Source: Thermodesulfobacteriales bacterium
GTDB lineage: Bacteria; Desulfobacterota; Thermodesulfobacteria; Thermodesulfobacteriales; Thermodesulfatatoraceae
Direction: 5' to 3'
DNA length: 6,444 nt
Assembly (NCBI GenBank): GCA_026985945.1
Contig: JALSPN010000273.1
Location: 1-6,444, forward strand
Shown here: positions 1 to 6,444 of the stretch, one piece after another
Position numbering within the stretch: position 1 is the stretch's first letter
Layout of the letters: each line of letters opens with the position of its first letter
Program-made: the position numbers and the translations under genes
Notes under the pieces: generated by a model
The model's database searches: none
What the model was told of the DNA's origin: nothing
Seen by the model: the letters and a program-made list of their open reading frames with translations, nothing else

Positions 1-1
1 G

Positions 2-1141
2 CAACAGGAAGAAGAGCTTATTCGTTCTCAAAAAGTGGAAGTTTTGGGCAAAATGACCGGAAACATTGCCCATGAATTTAATAACATTTTGGCCATCATT
101 AGTGGATATTTGGATCTTTTCAGGGTTCGAACAGAAGGTGATGAAAAACTAAAGAAGTATATAGATCAAATCCAGCATGCCATCGAGGCCGGAACAAAAT
201 TAATTAAGCAACTTTTAATCCTTTCCCGCGGAAGGGCCGAAGATAAAGAACAAATAAGCGATTTAAACCAGGTTATCAGAGAACAACAGGAACTAATTCG
301 TAAGCTTCTCGGAGAAAAGATTGAACTTGAGATCACATTATGTTCCGAGTCCCTACCGGTAAAGCTTTCTTACGAAGAACTCCAGCTCTTGCTCACCAAT
401 TTGGTTTTGAATGCTCGCGATGCCATGCCCCAGGGTGGTACCCTCACTCTGGAGACCAAAGTAGTCGAAACTTCCCGTGGGCGAGCGGCGGTTTTAAGGG
501 TTAGAGATACGGGTTGTGGAATTCCAAAAGAAGATCTTGCACACATTTTTGAGCCGTTTTACAGTAGCAAAGCTCCTGGAGAAGGTACGGGCCTCGGGCT
601 TAACGTGGTGCTTTCTCTGGTAAGGAGGTGTGGCGGAGAAATAAAAGTCGAGAGCGAACCGGGAAAAGGCACGATCTTTGAAACAATTCTACCTTTAGAG
701 ACAGAAAAAATTATCACCACCGGAGAGAAAGATTTTGTATATCCGCCTGACAAAAAGGTATCTGAAGTGTCAAAAAAGCGTATTCTAATTGTGGAAGACG
801 AGCTGCATATTCGGGAAATGCTGGCCGAAATGTTAGAAGGCCAGGATTTCAAAGTCGTCGTGGCTGAAAATGGTCTGGAGGCCCTTAACTGGCTTAAAGA
901 AAATGAATTCGGCGTAGATCTGATCATTACCGACGTAGTGATGCCCAAAATGGACGGCGTGCAGCTTTATCGGGAGTTGCAAAAACTGGCTCCCACCATC
1001 CCCATAATTTTTATTTCCGGTTACGCGGAACACATCCTAGAAAAATACGGTTTTGACGAGGCGTCCTTTAAGATTATCAAAAAACCCTTTACTTTTCGCC
1101 AGCTCTTAGAAGAGATCAAAAAGATCTTTGAGAGTTCCTAG
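2..1141 (+). CDS. Hybrid sensor histidine kinase with C-terminal receiver domain (5' end outside window)
   Basis: The reading frame is open from base 2 to the TAG at 1139-1141, giving 379 visible residues. A GTG at 35 is in frame but lies inside a conserved region, so the true start is upstream of the window. Visible residues 1-20 look like the helical linker before a HisKA domain. The phosphoacceptor His is residue 24 (codon 71-73) in the motif AHEFNN, of the NtrB-like type. The ATPase domain follows: N box NLVLNARDAM (Asn 137 near its centre), G1 DTGCGIP (169-175), F box FEPFYSS and G2 GEGTGLGL (193-200). A receiver domain begins near residue 258, with acidic pair E265/D266, phosphoacceptor D311 (codon 932-934), S339 and K361, so both halves look active. 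No membrane segment is visible; a PAS or other sensor presumably lies upstream. By family knowledge it autophosphorylates and passes phosphate to its own or a separate receiver. Its signal is unknown. Confidence 0.93.
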   Translation, partial: QQEEELIRSQKVEVLGKMTGNIAHEFNNILAIISGYLDLFRVRTEGDEKLKKYIDQIQHAIEAGTKLIKQLLILSRGRAEDKEQISDLNQVIREQQELIRKLLGEKIELEITLCSESLPVKLSYEELQLLLTNLVLNARDAMPQGGTLTLETKVVETSRGRAAVLRVRDTGCGIPKEDLAHIFEPFYSSKAPGEGTGLGLNVVLSLVRRCGGEIKVESEPGKGTIFETILPLETEKIITTGEKDFVYPPDKKVSEVSKKRILIVEDELHIREMLAEMLEGQDFKVVVAENGLEALNWLKENEFGVDLIITDVVMPKMDGVQLYRELQKLAPTIPIIFISGYAEHILEKYGFDEASFKIIKKPFTFRQLLEEIKKIFESS

Positions 1142-1145
1142 GGCG

Positions 1146-1511
1146 TTAATCTTTCTTTTTAGTTACCACCAGTTCCGTGCGGCTAATATAACCCCCTTTA
1201 ACGGGCTTTCTCTTATTTAAAGCCTCAGAAAGCCTGTTGATACGGTCTGTTTTTACATATTCCTGGGCCCTGGAAAGGAAGCGCCTGGCATCTTTGACCT
1301 TTCCGTCGATGAGGTAATCTCGCGCCCGTTTTAAGATGGCCTGCTCCCTTTCCGCCCGGAAAGAGGCGGCATCGGTGAAACCAAATACAGACGGGAGCTT
1401 AAAGACTTTGTCTTCACCACATTTCGGACATGCCGGCCAGGGATCATCCATTTTCTGGATGCGTTCAAAGACATGGCCACATATTTCGCAGCGAAACTCA
1501 TAAATGGGCAT
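1146..1511 (-). CDS. FmdB-family zinc ribbon protein
   Basis: This is a 121-residue protein. It opens with MPIYEFRCEICGHVFE, the typical start of the FmdB/CxxC_CxxC_SSSS zinc ribbon family. Two cysteine pairs, C8/C11 and C28/C31, would bind one zinc. After the ribbon comes LPSVFGF, then a charged helical stretch (about residues 48-100) and a basic tail ending KKKD, which makes it longer than many family members of roughly 70-110 residues. FmdB was named from a putative regulator of the formamidase/amidase operon, but most members have no proven role; regulation or nucleic-acid binding is a guess. The ATG start is well supported by an AGGAGG site (1519-1524 on the + strand) 7 bases upstream. 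It is divergent from the DUF3786 gene and converges with the histidine kinase, leaving only 4 bases between the two stop codons. Confidence 0.88.
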   Translation of the reverse strand: MPIYEFRCEICGHVFERIQKMDDPWPACPKCGEDKVFKLPSVFGFTDAASFRAEREQAILKRARDYLIDGKVKDARRFLSRAQEYVKTDRINRLSEALNKRKPVKGGYISRTELVVTKKKD

Positions 1512-1567
1512 CGGAAATCCTCCTCTCGGACTTGCTCCTTAATTTTAATTTTGTCAAGCTATTTTAC
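1512..1567. promoter_or_regulatory. Divergent intergenic region, likely bidirectional promoter
   Basis: This 56-base gap is the only non-coding space between divergent starts in the window, and its right half is markedly AT-rich. Transcription of the FmdB-like gene and of the DUF3786-reverse gyrase pair probably begins here or just inside the opposing gene. On the - strand there is a perfect TTGACA (1557 down to 1552), but no good -10 hexamer lies about 17 bases downstream of it. Two TAAAAT hexamers on the - strand (1547-1542 and 1566-1561) resemble -10 boxes but lack a matching -35. On the + strand TATTTT (1560-1565) is a weak -10 candidate immediately before the ATG. The region is therefore a promoter by position and composition, not by a complete motif. 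Confidence 0.4.
1519..1524 (-). promoter_or_regulatory. Ribosome binding site of the FmdB-like gene
   Basis: Read on the - strand this is AGGAGG, within GAGAGGAGG, and it sits 7 bases before the ATG at 1511. It is a near-perfect Shine-Dalgarno sequence and fixes that start codon. The divergent neighbour at 1568 has nothing comparable. Confidence 0.85.
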
Positions 1568-2353
1568 ATGGCGCAATTTAACCCTTTAGAAATCGTCAAA
1601 AAGCTTCCCCGAACCAATTGCGGTAAGTGTGGGTATCCCTCTTGCCTGGCCTTTGCCATGGCCTTGATGGCGGGGAAAGTATCTCCTGAGAAGTGCCCTG
1701 AGGCCCGGATAGAACTTGATTTCCCCAAAAGGCCTCTTGAGGAAGACTACCACTGGCGAATCCTTGAAGAAATCAAAAGGGAAGCTGCTAAACTTTCCTG
1801 GGAGGAACTTCCTGAAAGAACCGGAGGCCGGCTTACATCGGAGGGGCTTTCTCTTTTTTACCTGGATGGAGAGGTCCTGATTTCTGAGGAAAGGGCCTTC
1901 CGCTCAGATGGGGTAGAGCTTGACCCCAGAGACCAGATCTTGCTCTACAACTATCTTATTCGAGCGCAACCAGACTCTTTAAGTGGAGACTTTGTAGGGA
2001 TGGAGAGTTTCCCTCATTCTGTTTCCAAGGTCCAGACTCTCAGGAGATACGCCGAAGAAAAGGCCATTGAGGCCTTTTCCGAGCGGCTTTCTCCTTTAAA
2101 AAGGGCCTTGAGCTTTTTCAGGACCCAGTTTCCTGCAGAATGTCCGGCAGAGGTGTGTGCCATAATATGGATTTTGCCCAAAATGCCCCTTCGTTTTCAT
2201 TTTTTTGAAGCCGAGCCCGAAGAGGGCCTTCCGGCGGAGGCCAAAATTCTTTTTGATCGTAAGGCCCTTTCTTTTCTGGATCTAGAATCTCTGGTCTTCT
2301 GTGCGGAACGTTTAGTGGAAAGGATGATAGAGCTTTCTGCGGAGGAGAATTGA
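1568..2353 (+). CDS. [4Fe-4S] cluster-binding protein with DUF3786-like domain
   Basis: The protein has 261 residues, with stop TGA at 2351-2353. The N-terminus carries the PF04060-type Fe-S motif: C18, C21, C26 and C43 (spacing CX2CX4CX16C), in the context NCGKCGYPSC, as seen in RnfB and the corrinoid Fe-S protein. The rest resembles DUF3786, including the segment LDPRDQILLYNYLIRA and the following Ser/Gly-rich part. DUF3786 proteins occur mostly in anaerobes and have no established function; electron transfer, redox sensing or a link to corrinoid chemistry would be inference. No signal peptide or membrane segment is visible, so it is probably cytoplasmic. I chose ATG 1568 because the conserved domain starts directly there. 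The frame stays open 46 codons further upstream, but that part runs antisense through the FmdB-like gene. No clear Shine-Dalgarno precedes 1568. Its stop overlaps the reverse gyrase start. Confidence 0.85.
   Translation: MAQFNPLEIVKKLPRTNCGKCGYPSCLAFAMALMAGKVSPEKCPEARIELDFPKRPLEEDYHWRILEEIKREAAKLSWEELPERTGGRLTSEGLSLFYLDGEVLISEERAFRSDGVELDPRDQILLYNYLIRAQPDSLSGDFVGMESFPHSVSKVQTLRRYAEEKAIEAFSERLSPLKRALSFFRTQFPAECPAEVCAIIWILPKMPLRFHFFEAEPEEGLPAEAKILFDRKALSFLDLESLVFCAERLVERMIELSAEEN
2341..2347 (+). promoter_or_regulatory. Ribosome binding site of reverse gyrase, inside the upstream gene
   Basis: GGAGGAG lies 5 bases before the ATG at 2353 and encodes part of the last residues (AEEN) of the DUF3786 protein. 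It selects ATG 2353 over the in-frame TTG at 2350, which is only 2 bases from the site. Together with the TGATG overlap it indicates translational coupling of the two genes. Confidence 0.8.
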
Positions 2354-5300
2354 TGCTTTTTTTGGTAGCCCACGCCTGTCCCAACTGCGGAGGCACGATC
2401 AGTGACGAGCGTTTAAGCCGGGGGCTTTTGTGTTCCAGGTGTCTGCCCCATCCTGGAGAAGAAGACCCCTGTGAGGTCCTTCAAAGAGAAGGGCGCCTAA
2501 AAAGGCTTGCTCCCTATTGTGAAGTAAAGAAAAAGATAAAAGATTTCGAACACTTTTTTAAAGAGGCCCTGGGTTTTTCTCTCTCTTCTCTTCAGCAGAC
2601 CTGGGCCAAACGCATCCTCTTCAGGGAATCTTTTGCCATTATGGCTCCCACTGGCACTGGCAAGACCACTTTTGGCCTGCTTTCTGCCCTTTATTTTGAG
2701 GGACGGGTGCTGATCTTGGTCCCCACCCGTCTTCTTGCCCGCCAGATTGGTGAGAGACTGGAAGAGCTGGCCCAAAAGATAGGCCTTTCGAAAAAAATTC
2801 TTCCTTATCTCGGAAAGAAGAAAGACAAAGAGACCTTTGAAAGCCGAGATTTTGACATCCTGGTCTGCACTACCGCCTTTTTTTATCGCCACCTGCCTGA
2901 GCTTCAGGAGCTTGATTTCGAATTCATCTTTATCGATGATGTTGATTCTTTTCTCAAACGCTCCGCCCATGTAGAAAGGCTCTTTGCCCTCTTGGGTTTT
3001 TCAGAAAGGGAGATCAGGTTGGCCTTAAAGCCCCGCAAAACAGAGAAGGATTTTGAAAAACTTGAGGACATCCGCAAAAGGCATGCCGGAAAAAAGGTTC
3101 TTCTCGTGTCCTCTGCCACCCTCAAGCCGCGGACCTCAAGGGTAATGCTCTTTAAGTTTCTTCTGGGGTTTGACATCCAGCGGGCGGTAAGCTCCCTGCG
3201 AAACATCATGGATTCTTACGAGGTCGTCTCAGAAGACATTACCGAACTAACCCGAAAGGCCGCCTCTCTCGCCAAAATTTTGGGTCCCGGGGGGGTGGTG
3301 TTCGTTTCCCAGACCTTTGGCAAAGAAGCGGTGGAAAGGGTGGCATCTCTCCTGCGAGAAGAGGGGCTTCGGGTCCTGAGTTATCTTGAACTTTCTGCAG
3401 AAGAGTTGATGGCAGAGATAGAAAAGGCCTCTTTTGATGTGGCCGTAGGGCTGGCGCATCTTTCTAATCCTTTGGTCCGGGGAATAGATCTCCCTTATAT
3501 CCTTCGTTACGCCCTTTTTCTGGGAGTTCCCTGCCATCTCATTCCCATCCGGGCAGAACTTTTACCACGGAATCTTTACAATCTTCTGGTAAACATTCTC
3601 TCTCTCCTTGAGGAAGAAGAAAGGCTTTCCGCCCTGGCGGACATCCAATATCTGAGACGTTATCTCACTCTTTCAGAAGAGGCCCTCTCTCGTTATCCGC
3701 GACTCCTTGAGCGTCTCCAGAGAATTCAGGCCTTTCTGGAAAAGAAGTTTTCTGACCCTGATTTCTTAGAAAAGTTGCGCCACTCCGAAGAGGTCTTTCT
3801 GGTTCAGAAAGAAGAGGGGTTATTTTTAATTGCCGGAGATACCGCCACTTACATCCAGGCCTCAGGCCGGGTTTCCCGTCTTACCGTCTTCGGACTCCTT
3901 AAAGGGCTTTCCGTGGTTCTGGTAGATGATAAGCGGGCCCTTGTGAGCCTTGAAAGAAGGCTCCGTTTCCAGCTCGGGGAGGATTTCTCTTTTAAGCCCC
4001 TGGCAGAAATTGACCTTAAAAGCCTTTCTGAAGAGCTTACGGAGGTGAGAAAGGTCGGAAAGAAAGATGGCGGCCTCAAAGATCTTATGCGCACCGCCCT
4101 GGTAGTAGTGGAATCCCCCCATAAAGCCAAAACTATTGCTTCGTTTTTTGGTAAGCCCTCGGTGCGCAAGGTGGCAGAGGCCTTTGTTTACGAAATTCCC
4201 TCCGAAAACAAACTTCTCCTGATCAGCGCCTCTTTGGGGCACGTTTTTAATCTCTCCCGTCGGCGGGGGTTTTTCGGAGTTTTCCGGGAAAATGGCCGCT
4301 TTATCCCCCTTTTTGACAGCATCAAAATCTGCCGTCCTACCGGAGAACAGCTGGTAGATCCTGAAGAGGTAAAGATTCGTTGCCCGGAGGGCCCGGTTTC
4401 TGACAAAAGGGAGCTTCTTGAAAGCCTCAGACGCCTGGCCTACGAAATTCAGGAAGTTTACATCGGTAGCGACCCGGATGCCGAAGGAGAAAAAATAGCC
4501 TACGATCTCCTCATAGAACTCCGTCCTTTTAACGCCAATATCAAAAGGCTTGAGTTTCACGAGGTAACACCCAGGGCCTTTCGGGAAGCACTTTCCAACC
4601 CGGTGGAGTTCAATCTCAACCGGGTAAAGGCCCAGCTCACCAGAAGGGTCATAGATCGCTGGGTGGGCTTTGTCCTTTCGCGTCGCCTCTGGCAGGCCTT
4701 TAACAACCGGAGGCTTTCGGCGGGGCGGGTGCAAAGCCCGGTCCTGGGCTGGGTAATCGCCCGGGCAGAAGAGGCCAAAAAGAAAAAGGCCCGTTTGGTT
4801 TTTTCCCTCTTCGGGGAGCGCTTTGTCCTTGATCTGGAAGATCTTGCCCTGGCTGAAAGGATCTATCAGGAGCTTCCCGAGCTCCGCTGGCAAATCGAGG
4901 ACCACACCGAAGAAGAAAGAAATCCCCTTCCGCCTTATACCACCGATACCATTTTAGAAGATGCCAGCCACAGGTTGGGGTTTTCTACCCGGGAGACCAT
5001 GAATCTTTTGCAGGAGCTCTTTGAAAGTGGCCTCATTACCTATCACCGCACAGATTCCACCAGAATTTCAGAAGTAGGGCGCTATCAGGTGGCCAAGCCC
5101 TATATAACCGCTCATTTTGGAGAGGAATTTTTTTATCCCCGCAGCTGGGGAGAAGGGGGGGCACATGAAGGAATAAGGCCCACCCGCCCGCGAGATACAG
5201 AAGAGATCCGTTACATGGTGGCAAGCGGCCTTCTTTCCCTTTCTGATCCCAGAAAAGCCCTTAAACTTTACGATCTCATCTTTCGCCGTTTTATGGCCGG

Positions 5301-5865
5301 CCAGATGAGGCCTGCACGGGTGGAAGTGACCACTTTACGCTTTGAAGTCCCTGCCTACGAGTGGCGCGAAAAAATTATTACGCGAATCCTTCGCGAAGGT
5401 TTTGAAAAGATGTTTCCCACTTTTCGGGTGGTAGAGATAAAAGAGGGCGAAAGTCCCCGAGAGTTTTCTCTGAAAAAAATTCCAAAGGTAGAGCTTTATA
5501 CTGAAGGGAGCCTGGTTCAGGAGATGAAAAGACGGGGGCTTGGAAGGCCTTCTACCTATGCCGAAATTGTCTCTACCCTTATCCAGAGACGCTACGTAAA
5601 GGTCCTCCCCGGAGGGAGGCTTTATCCTACCAGGCTGGGGAGGGAAGTTTATCGCTACCTGCGGAAGCACTTCCCGGAACAGGTTGATGAGGAATTGACC
5701 CGTAAGGTCGAAGAGGCCATGGACCTCATTGAGGAAGGGGAAATAGATTATCAAAAAGTCTTAGCGGAGGCCTATGAAATAAGGCGCTTTCTTGAGAAAT
5801 TTGGCGAAGAAGAGCCTCACCCCCAGGAAAGCCTGCCCCATTATCGTTCGGAGATTATTTCTTGA
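2353..5865 (+). CDS. rgy: Reverse gyrase (helicase-like plus type IA topoisomerase)
   Basis: This 1170-residue protein is full length for reverse gyrase, an ATP-dependent enzyme that introduces positive supercoils into DNA. In order it has: an N-terminal zinc finger (C9, C12, C27, C30); helicase domain H1 with Walker A APTGTGKTT (98-106), DDVD (195-198) and SAT (254-256); domain H2 with RGIDLP (376-381), a region likely to hold the latch insertion (about 400-490), and motif VI QASGRVSR (502-509). The topoisomerase half follows: Toprim E587 (VVVESP) and D707/D709/E711 (DPDAE), and catalytic Tyr897 (codon 5041-5043) in GLITYHRTDSTRIS. All main catalytic residues are present. The second zinc finger, normally inside the Toprim region, keeps only C660 and C677; the partner positions are T663 and G680. 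The gene is coupled to the DUF3786 gene and overlaps the ANTAR gene by 11 bases at its 3' end. Confidence 0.98.
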   Translation: MLFLVAHACPNCGGTISDERLSRGLLCSRCLPHPGEEDPCEVLQREGRLKRLAPYCEVKKKIKDFEHFFKEALGFSLSSLQQTWAKRILFRESFAIMAPTGTGKTTFGLLSALYFEGRVLILVPTRLLARQIGERLEELAQKIGLSKKILPYLGKKKDKETFESRDFDILVCTTAFFYRHLPELQELDFEFIFIDDVDSFLKRSAHVERLFALLGFSEREIRLALKPRKTEKDFEKLEDIRKRHAGKKVLLVSSATLKPRTSRVMLFKFLLGFDIQRAVSSLRNIMDSYEVVSEDITELTRKAASLAKILGPGGVVFVSQTFGKEAVERVASLLREEGLRVLSYLELSAEELMAEIEKASFDVAVGLAHLSNPLVRGIDLPYILRYALFLGVPCHLIPIRAELLPRNLYNLLVNILSLLEEEERLSALADIQYLRRYLTLSEEALSRYPRLLERLQRIQAFLEKKFSDPDFLEKLRHSEEVFLVQKEEGLFLIAGDTATYIQASGRVSRLTVFGLLKGLSVVLVDDKRALVSLERRLRFQLGEDFSFKPLAEIDLKSLSEELTEVRKVGKKDGGLKDLMRTALVVVESPHKAKTIASFFGKPSVRKVAEAFVYEIPSENKLLLISASLGHVFNLSRRRGFFGVFRENGRFIPLFDSIKICRPTGEQLVDPEEVKIRCPEGPVSDKRELLESLRRLAYEIQEVYIGSDPDAEGEKIAYDLLIELRPFNANIKRLEFHEVTPRAFREALSNPVEFNLNRVKAQLTRRVIDRWVGFVLSRRLWQAFNNRRLSAGRVQSPVLGWVIARAEEAKKKKARLVFSLFGERFVLDLEDLALAERIYQELPELRWQIEDHTEEERNPLPPYTTDTILEDASHRLGFSTRETMNLLQELFESGLITYHRTDSTRISEVGRYQVAKPYITAHFGEEFFYPRSWGEGGAHEGIRPTRPRDTEEIRYMVASGLLSLSDPRKALKLYDLIFRRFMAGQMRPARVEVTTLRFEVPAYEWREKIITRILREGFEKMFPTFRVVEIKEGESPREFSLKKIPKVELYTEGSLVQEMKRRGLGRPSTYAEIVSTLIQRRYVKVLPGGRLYPTRLGREVYRYLRKHFPEQVDEELTRKVEEAMDLIEEGEIDYQKVLAEAYEIRRFLEKFGEEEPHPQESLPHYRSEIIS

Positions 5866-6444
5866 AGTCGAATGTCTTTTCTGCCATATCCAGGATGGCC
5901 TGAGCAAGCACTTTCAGCTTGATACGCCTTTTGGAAGCCTCTTTTTGGAGAAATCGCATAGCTTCCCCTTCTTTGAGCCCGTAAGTATCCATCAGGAATC
6001 CCTTGGCCCGTTCGATGATTTTGCGGGCTTCAAGTTCTTCGCGGAGGTTTTCAAGCTCTACTTCCAGGTGATTGATCTGCTGGCCAATGTGGAAGGCTAT
6101 CTCAATAGCTGAGACTAGCTCTGTTACGGAAACAGGCTTCATAAGATAGCCAAGCACCCGGGCTTCTCGGGCCCTTTCAAGGAAATTCGGATCCGCATAG
6201 GCCGTAAGTAAGATGATGGGAGTGAAAGCCTTTTCGTTTATCTGCCTGGCGGCTTCAAGGCCATCCAGTTCTGGCATGCGAATATCCATAATTATGAGAT
6301 CCGGACGGTGCTTGAAGGCCAGCTCTACGGCTTCTTTCCCCGTTTGGGCGAGATCCAATACCTGGTAGCCTTCCTTTTCTAAAGCTTCTATGAGAGAACG
6401 GCTAAGCCATTTATCGTCTTCTGCAATTAAAATGCGTTTTTTTC
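5855..6444 (-). CDS. ANTAR-domain response regulator (start just outside window)
   Basis: The frame is open from the right edge (first full codon 6442-6440) to TAA at 5857-5855, giving 195 visible residues. A TTG at 6358 is in frame but would remove the first beta strand, so the real start lies just beyond the edge, probably within a few codons, because the visible part begins KKRILIAEDD. The receiver domain (1-115) has acidic residues in AEDD, phosphoacceptor D53 (codon 6286-6284), T80 and K102. A coiled linker rich in Glu and Leu (about 120-138) leads into an ANTAR domain (about 130-190) with ARKIIERAKGFLM and a terminal helix containing VLAQAIL. By family knowledge such proteins (AmiR/NasR type) bind paired RNA hairpins when phosphorylated and stop transcription terminators from forming. 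No target hairpins were recognised here. Its sensor kinase is unknown; the hybrid kinase at the left of the window is one candidate by proximity only. Confidence 0.95.
   Translation of the reverse strand, partial: KKRILIAEDDKWLSRSLIEALEKEGYQVLDLAQTGKEAVELAFKHRPDLIIMDIRMPELDGLEAARQINEKAFTPIILLTAYADPNFLERAREARVLGYLMKPVSVTELVSAIEIAFHIGQQINHLEVELENLREELEARKIIERAKGFLMDTYGLKEGEAMRFLQKEASKRRIKLKVLAQAILDMAEKTFDFKK

Noticed and set aside
1115..1160. Possible intrinsic terminator at the kinase/FmdB-like convergence (AAAGAT pairing with ATCTTT, then a T-rich run)
   Set aside because: The stem is short and AT-only apart from one G-C pair, the loop exceeds 20 bases, and the T-rich run encodes the KKKD tail of the opposing gene.
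1430..1567. A 46-codon N-terminal extension of the DUF3786 protein
   Set aside because: Most of it is antisense to the well-supported FmdB-like gene and shows no family similarity, while the conserved Fe-S domain begins right at ATG 1568.
2350..2352. TTG as the reverse gyrase start
   Set aside because: ATG follows directly at 2353 and has the proper 5-base distance from GGAGGAG; TTG would be only 2 bases from it.
3862..4905. A 347-codon open frame on the - strand inside reverse gyrase
   Set aside because: It lies fully antisense to the strongly supported topoisomerase half, has no recognisable domain, and its openness is explained by codon bias of the + strand gene.
5883..5899. Small inverted repeat GCCAT/ATGGC just after the reverse gyrase stop
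   Set aside because: The stem is 5 bp, no T tract follows on either strand, and it lies inside ANTAR coding sequence, so it is not a convincing terminator.
5792..6112. A 106-codon + strand open frame over the end of the window
   Set aside because: It overlaps the reverse gyrase end out of frame and is antisense to the clearly identified ANTAR response regulator.

Overview
The window most likely comes from a thermophilic or hyperthermophilic bacterium. The main evidence is a complete reverse gyrase gene, the enzyme most closely tied to growth at high temperature. The neighbours are bacterial in style: a hybrid histidine kinase, an ANTAR response regulator and an FmdB-type zinc ribbon protein. 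An (Fe-S)/DUF3786 protein next to them suggests an anaerobe, such as a member of Thermodesulfobacteria or a deep-branching delta-proteobacterial relative. That placement is inference from gene content; no rRNA or other phylogenetic marker is present.

Layout from left to right. (1) The 3' part of a histidine kinase with a C-terminal receiver domain lies on + and is cut by the left edge. (2) A small FmdB-like zinc ribbon gene on - ends 4 bases after the kinase stop. (3) A 56-base AT-rich gap separates two divergent starts and is the only promoter-sized intergenic space. (4) A two-gene + strand unit follows: a 261-residue [4Fe-4S]/DUF3786 protein, then a 1170-residue reverse gyrase, joined by a TGATG stop/start overlap with a strong ribosome binding site inside the upstream gene. 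(5) An ANTAR response regulator on - overlaps the last 11 bases of the reverse gyrase gene tail to tail, and its first few codons lie beyond the right edge.

How the parts may work together. Reverse gyrase introduces positive supercoils and protects DNA at high temperature. The translational coupling to an iron-sulfur protein is the most unexpected part of the layout and hints that the two products are needed together or in a fixed ratio. The two flanking regulators belong to two-component signalling; no DNA in the window shows what they control. Coding density is very high, and I see no tRNA, rRNA, CRISPR array, insertion sequence or convincing intrinsic terminator.
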